In this document: positions 60,978-64,000 of the stretch, piece after piece
Position numbering within the stretch: position 1 is the first letter of the stretch
Layout: every line of letters starts with the position of its first letter
Origin: Granulosicoccus antarcticus IMCC3135
GTDB taxonomy: Bacteria > Pseudomonadota > Gammaproteobacteria > Granulosicoccales > Granulosicoccaceae
DNA: 64,000 bases
Assembly (NCBI RefSeq): GCF_002215215.1
Contig: NZ_CP018632.1
Location: forward strand, 4,894,501-4,958,500
Reading direction: 5' to 3'
Translations under genes and position numbers: made by a program
Notes under the pieces: model-generated
What the model saw: only the letters and a program-made list of their open reading frames with translations
Database searches by the model: none
Told to the model about the DNA's origin: nothing

Positions 60978-61609
60978 AAATCAAAGCGAATGGCCAGTCG
61001 AACCAGTTCTGCGGTGGTCTTGACCTGCAATTTTTCAAACGCACGAGTCCGGTGAGTGCTCACCGTTTTTTCGCTGATATGCAGGTTGCTTGAGATTTGA
61101 CGATTGCGATGGCCACGAAGCAGAAGCGTGATGATTTCTGATTCCCGACTGGTCAGCTTGTCAAAGGGGTTCTGATTATCACCATTGATGACATCCATAG
61201 CGACTTGCTGGGCAACATCGGGCGACAGATATTGCTCGCCATCCATGACAATCCGCATCGCCTTGTCCATTTCATCCGAGCTACTGCCTTTGGTGATATA
61301 GCCCCGTACTCCGGCATTCAACAACTTGCGGATATGACCCCCTTCCAGCTTGCCGGTCACCATGATGATGCGACTGTCCGGAGCCAGACTCAACAGTTTG
61401 TCAGACGCCTCCAGGCCATTGATACCGGGCAGACTGATATCCATCAGTACCAGATCAAAGGGCTGTGTGGCCGCCATCTCCAGTGCTTCTTCTCCCGAAT
61501 TGGCTTCAAAGATGAAACCTATCTGAGGGTTCTCTTCCAACAAGCGACGCATGCCGGCACGGACGAGTTCGTGATCATCGACCACCAATACCTTCAGATG
61601 CCCATTCAT
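60962..61609 (-). CDS. uvrY: UvrY/GacA-type response regulator
   Basis: A NarL/FixJ-class regulator of 215 residues. Receiver domain with the acidic pair in VLVVDDHELVRAGM, phospho-acceptor Asp57 in VLMDISLPG and Lys107 in GYITKG; C-terminal LuxR-type HTH (LTSRESEIITLLLRGHRNRQISSNLHISEKTVSTHRTRAFEKL). Position upstream of uvrC is the conserved place of uvrY/gacA, which with BarA/GacS controls small RNAs of the CsrA system. The partner kinase is not in this window. Confidence 0.93.
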   Translation of the reverse strand: MNGHLKVLVVDDHELVRAGMRRLLEENPQIGFIFEANSGEEALEMAATQPFDLVLMDISLPGINGLEASDKLLSLAPDSRIIMVTGKLEGGHIRKLLNAGVRGYITKGSSSDEMDKAMRIVMDGEQYLSPDVAQQVAMDVINGDNQNPFDKLTSRESEIITLLLRGHRNRQISSNLHISEKTVSTHRTRAFEKLQVKTTAELVRLAIRFDLWNED

Positions 61610-61617
61610 ATGGTTTT

Positions 61618-62589
61618 CTACCAGTTCACCAGTGCAGAGCCCCAGGTAAATCCTCCGCCAAATCCTTCCATGAGTATAGTGTCACCGCGATTGATCCGTC
61701 CATCGCGTACAGCAACATCAAGCGCCAAGGGGATCGACGCAGCTGAAGTATTACCATGCCACGCGACTGTTTGCACCACCTTTTCCATGGGCATTCCCAA
61801 CTTTTTAGCTGTTGCCGCAATAATGCGGTGATTAGCCTGGTGAGGAACCAGCCAATCTATATCCGTTTTTTCCATTTGATTGGCCTCCAGCGTCTCGTCC
61901 ACAATTCGCCCCAGAGTCTTGACGGCCATGCGAAATACTTCACTTCCGGCCATTTCAACATAGGCAGTACCAGACTGCACCGCCGACAGATTGTTGGAGA
62001 CCCCCTTTGGCACTTGCAGCAATGAGGCAAAATCCCCATCAGCATGCAGATGCGTGGACAGTATTCCCGGCGAATTGTCACGCTTGAGAATGACTGCTCC
62101 GGCACCATCGCCGAACAAGACACAGGTGTTCCGATCGGTCCAGTCAATAATACGGGAGAACGTCTCAGCTCCAATCACCAAGGCAGTCTTCACACTACCG
62201 GTGCGCATGAACTGATCAGCGACAGATAGAGCGTAGACAAAACCGGTACAGACGGCCTGGATGTCGAATGCCGGGCAACCATGGATTCCCAGTCGACTCT
62301 GCAACAGGCAGGCTGTACTGGGAAATACCTGATCTGCCGTGGTAGTGGCGACAATGATCAGATCAATGTCCGAACACTGAATTCCCGAGGCTTCGATGGC
62401 ACGTCGGGCGGCTTTTTCAGCCAGATCCACCGTGAACTCGCCTTCTGCCGCAATATGCCTTTGCGTAATACCCGTCCGCTCCCGAATCCAGGCATCGCTG
62501 GTATCGACGGTTTTTTCCAGTTCGGCATTGGTTACCACACGATCTGGCAGGTAACCGCCGGTCCCAACGATACGCGAGAAATGTGTCAT
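61618..62589 (-). CDS. fabH: 3-oxoacyl-ACP synthase III
   Basis: Starts fatty-acid synthesis by condensing acetyl-CoA with malonyl-ACP. 323 residues, standard for FabH. Catalytic triad visible: Cys114 in [14 protein letters not shown], His250 in [11 protein letters not shown] and Asn280 in [11 protein letters not shown]; the C-terminal glycine-rich [13 protein letters not shown] is typical. It lies 88 bp after plsX and eight bases before uvrY on the minus strand. The plsX-fabH pairing is the usual one; fabD, fabG and acpP are absent and uvrY follows instead. Confidence 0.95.
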   Translation of the reverse strand: MTHFSRIVGTGGYLPDRVVTNAELEKTVDTSDAWIRERTGITQRHIAAEGEFTVDLAEKAARRAIEASGIQCSDIDLIIVATTTADQVFPSTACLLQSRLGIHGCPAFDIQAVCTGFVYALSVADQFMRTGSVKTALVIGAETFSRIIDWTDRNTCVLFGDGAGAVILKRDNSPGILSTHLHADGDFASLLQVPKGVSNNLSAVQSGTAYVEMAGSEVFRMAVKTLGRIVDETLEANQMEKTDIDWLVPHQANHRIIAATAKKLGMPMEKVVQTVAWHGNTSAASIPLALDVAVRDGRINRGDTILMEGFGGGFTWGSALVNW

Positions 62590-62677
62590 GTTATCGGTGC
62601 TTATTGCCTAGAGCCGTCATACGACAGCAGTGGCCGCAGCGCTTGCCTGGCAATCAGCCGCGCCACGGGCAGAATTA

Positions 62678-63685
62678 TCAGGCCGCGTTGAGCGTCTCAC
62701 CCAAGCGATCCGCAATCATTGAAGGAAGATTGTGGCCTATTTCCAGCAGAGCGATATCAATAGCGTTAGCAAAAGCCAGCGCATCCGCACCGCCATGACT
62801 TTTGACAACAACACCCTGCAAGCCCAACAGACTGGCGCCGTTATAGCGTCTGGGGTCGATACGATTACCGAAAGCCTGAAGAATGGGTCGTGCAAGCAAT
62901 CCCACCAGCTTGTTCCAGAGAGAGCGTTTGAACTCCTCCTTCAAATAGTGAGACACCATGCGGGCTACACCCTCACTCGTTTTCAGTGAGACGTTGCCGA
63001 CGAAACCATCACAGACCACGACATCGACCTTGTCCGTATAGATTTCATTGCCTTCAACGAAGCCGGTGTAATTCAGTGAGCTATTGGCCAGCAAAGGCGC
63101 CGCCAGCTTGACCTGTTCATTGCCCTTGATATCTTCCGAGCCGATGTTAAGCAGAGCAACACGCGGTCGCTCAATACCGTCCACTGCCTGGGCCAGAATC
63201 GAACCCATCAGCGCGAACTGATAAAGATTTTTGGCCGAACTATCAACATTTGCGCCCAGATCGAGCATATGCGTATGACCATCAATCGCCGGGATGATGG
63301 CGGCAATAGCGGGTCTGTCGATACCACTGACTGTTTTCAGCACAAACTTGCTGATAGCCATCAATGCACCGGTATTGCCCGAACTGACGCAAGCATCCGC
63401 CTTGCCTTCCTTGACCAGGTTGATGGCAATACGCATCGAGGATTTTTTCTTGGTGCGTAGCGCGACGGCAGCACTATCATCCATGGTAACTACCTCGGAG
63501 GCAGGCACAATGGAATAGCGACCGTCCGGCAAAGGAACACTGCCGATATGTTGATTGATGTGGTCGGGATCACCCACCAGCACCAGATGAACATCACTAC
63601 GCTGACCAAGCACGGTGCGCACGGCATCGATAATGATACCCGTGCCACCGTCGCCACTCATGGCGTCAATTGCGACTGTCAGCAT
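62678..63685 (-). CDS. plsX: Phosphate acyltransferase
   Basis: Converts acyl-ACP to acyl phosphate for phospholipid synthesis. 335 residues; N-terminal VAIDAMSGDGGTGIIIDAV (family TIAVDAMGGDxxP), then VVTMDDSAAVALRTKKKSSMRIAINLVKEGKADACVSSGNTGALMA, LDLGANVDSSAKNLYQFALMGS and VVCDGFVGNVSLKTSEGVA. All are PlsX hallmarks. It lies 82 bp after rpmF, the conserved order in gammaproteobacteria. Confidence 0.95.
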   Translation of the reverse strand: MLTVAIDAMSGDGGTGIIIDAVRTVLGQRSDVHLVLVGDPDHINQHIGSVPLPDGRYSIVPASEVVTMDDSAAVALRTKKKSSMRIAINLVKEGKADACVSSGNTGALMAISKFVLKTVSGIDRPAIAAIIPAIDGHTHMLDLGANVDSSAKNLYQFALMGSILAQAVDGIERPRVALLNIGSEDIKGNEQVKLAAPLLANSSLNYTGFVEGNEIYTDKVDVVVCDGFVGNVSLKTSEGVARMVSHYLKEEFKRSLWNKLVGLLARPILQAFGNRIDPRRYNGASLLGLQGVVVKSHGGADALAFANAIDIALLEIGHNLPSMIADRLGETLNAA

Positions 63686-63767
63686 GTGTGGTAGTAAGTT
63701 GTCCTGAACTCATCCACAAATTGCTTCAGAGACCTGCTGGATGAGTAAGGGGACATCTTGTCAGTAT

Positions 63768-63965
63768 CTACTCGTCGTCGTCTTCTGATACTTCAGGAGT
63801 CTGTACTACTTGATTACCACGATAGAAACCATCGGCAGTCACGTGGTGACGACGATGTAGTTCACCAGTAGTAGGATCAGTAGAGAGAGTAGGGTTTTTC
63901 AGTGCATCGTGCGAACGACGCATGCCGCGACGTGAGGGTGTCTTGCGGCTCTTTTGAACGGCCAT
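63768..63965 (-). CDS. rpmF: 50S ribosomal protein L32
   Basis: A 65-residue ribosomal protein with the L32 start [21 protein letters not shown] and the later [17 protein letters not shown]. The zinc-type Cys residues of some L32 proteins are absent, as in E. coli. The C-terminus carries an acidic tail, SEDDDE, a little longer than E. coli L32 (57). First gene visible of the rpmF-plsX-fabH block. Confidence 0.97.
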   Translation of the reverse strand: MAVQKSRKTPSRRGMRRSHDALKNPTLSTDPTTGELHRRHHVTADGFYRGNQVVQTPEVSEDDDE

Positions 63966-64000
63966 GACTTCTTATCCAGTAGAGAGGTTAATGTAAATTC

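Noticed and set aside
59300-61055. Several 80-200 codon plus-strand frames across uvrC
   Set aside because: They mirror the uvrC coding strand; domain motifs are all on the minus strand.

Overview
The window looks like one stretch of chromosome from a free-living gammaproteobacterium. The best evidence is the minus-strand block rpmF-plsX-fabH-uvrY-uvrC-pgsA followed by tRNA-Gly, tRNA-Cys and tRNA-Leu; the uvrY-uvrC-pgsA-glyW-cysT-leuZ order is also found in E. coli. A PA0069-type radical SAM gene, Zur-like operators, a GlyGly-CTERM protease and many periplasmic sugar-uptake systems fit the same group. A large marine chemoheterotroph such as Granulosicoccus is possible, but that is a guess. 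No phage, CRISPR array, rRNA or complete insertion sequence was seen.

Layout. 1-3.4 kb: the N-terminal part of a Ser/Thr protein kinase, a long-form GAPDH and a DUF4159 protein. 3.6-12.9 kb: a D-xylose locus. An ABC transporter (xylF, xylH and a single-domain ATPase) runs leftward and a ROK repressor (XylR-like) runs rightward; between the repressor and xylulokinase sit a di-haem oxidoreductase and a CRTAC1/ASPIC-UnbV protein, coupled by ATGA overlaps. 12.9-18 kb: three paralogous OmpA-like lipoproteins with a thioredoxin-like protein on one side and an AapJ-type binding protein on the other. 18-22.2 kb: a zinc-uptake operon (aztD-like chaperone with a frameshift, His-rich outer-membrane protein, binding protein, permease) under two Zur-like boxes, with no ATPase gene. 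22.2-32.1 kb: a deoxyribose-type catabolic operon (deoC, two-domain ALDH16-like dehydrogenase, PfkB kinase, complete ABC sugar importer) with a divergent DeoR regulator.

32.2-37.4 kb is accessory DNA: an ABM-fold protein, an orphan CMP-acylneuraminate synthetase, a LysR/2OG-oxygenase divergent pair, an IS3 transposase remnant, an orphan HSDR_N-type nuclease-like protein and tRNA-Ser. 37.6-45.3 kb is mostly membrane-related: Bax-inhibitor-1, cardiolipin synthase, a HAMP protein, SPFH/NfeD and a binding-protein fold without a signal peptide. 45.3-57.8 kb is mixed: a cupin remnant, a DUF222/HNH protein carrying a palindrome also present upstream, a radical SAM protein, an oxidoreductase, an RNA methyltransferase, CutC plus a ROK kinase, a hybrid histidine kinase, and a secreted M35 metalloprotease coupled to a lipoprotein that repeats the protease's own N-terminal domain. 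57.9-64 kb is the conserved housekeeping block.

Gene starts were chosen from ribosome-binding sites, signal peptides and overlaps read by eye. Family names come from recognised motifs, not from database searches.
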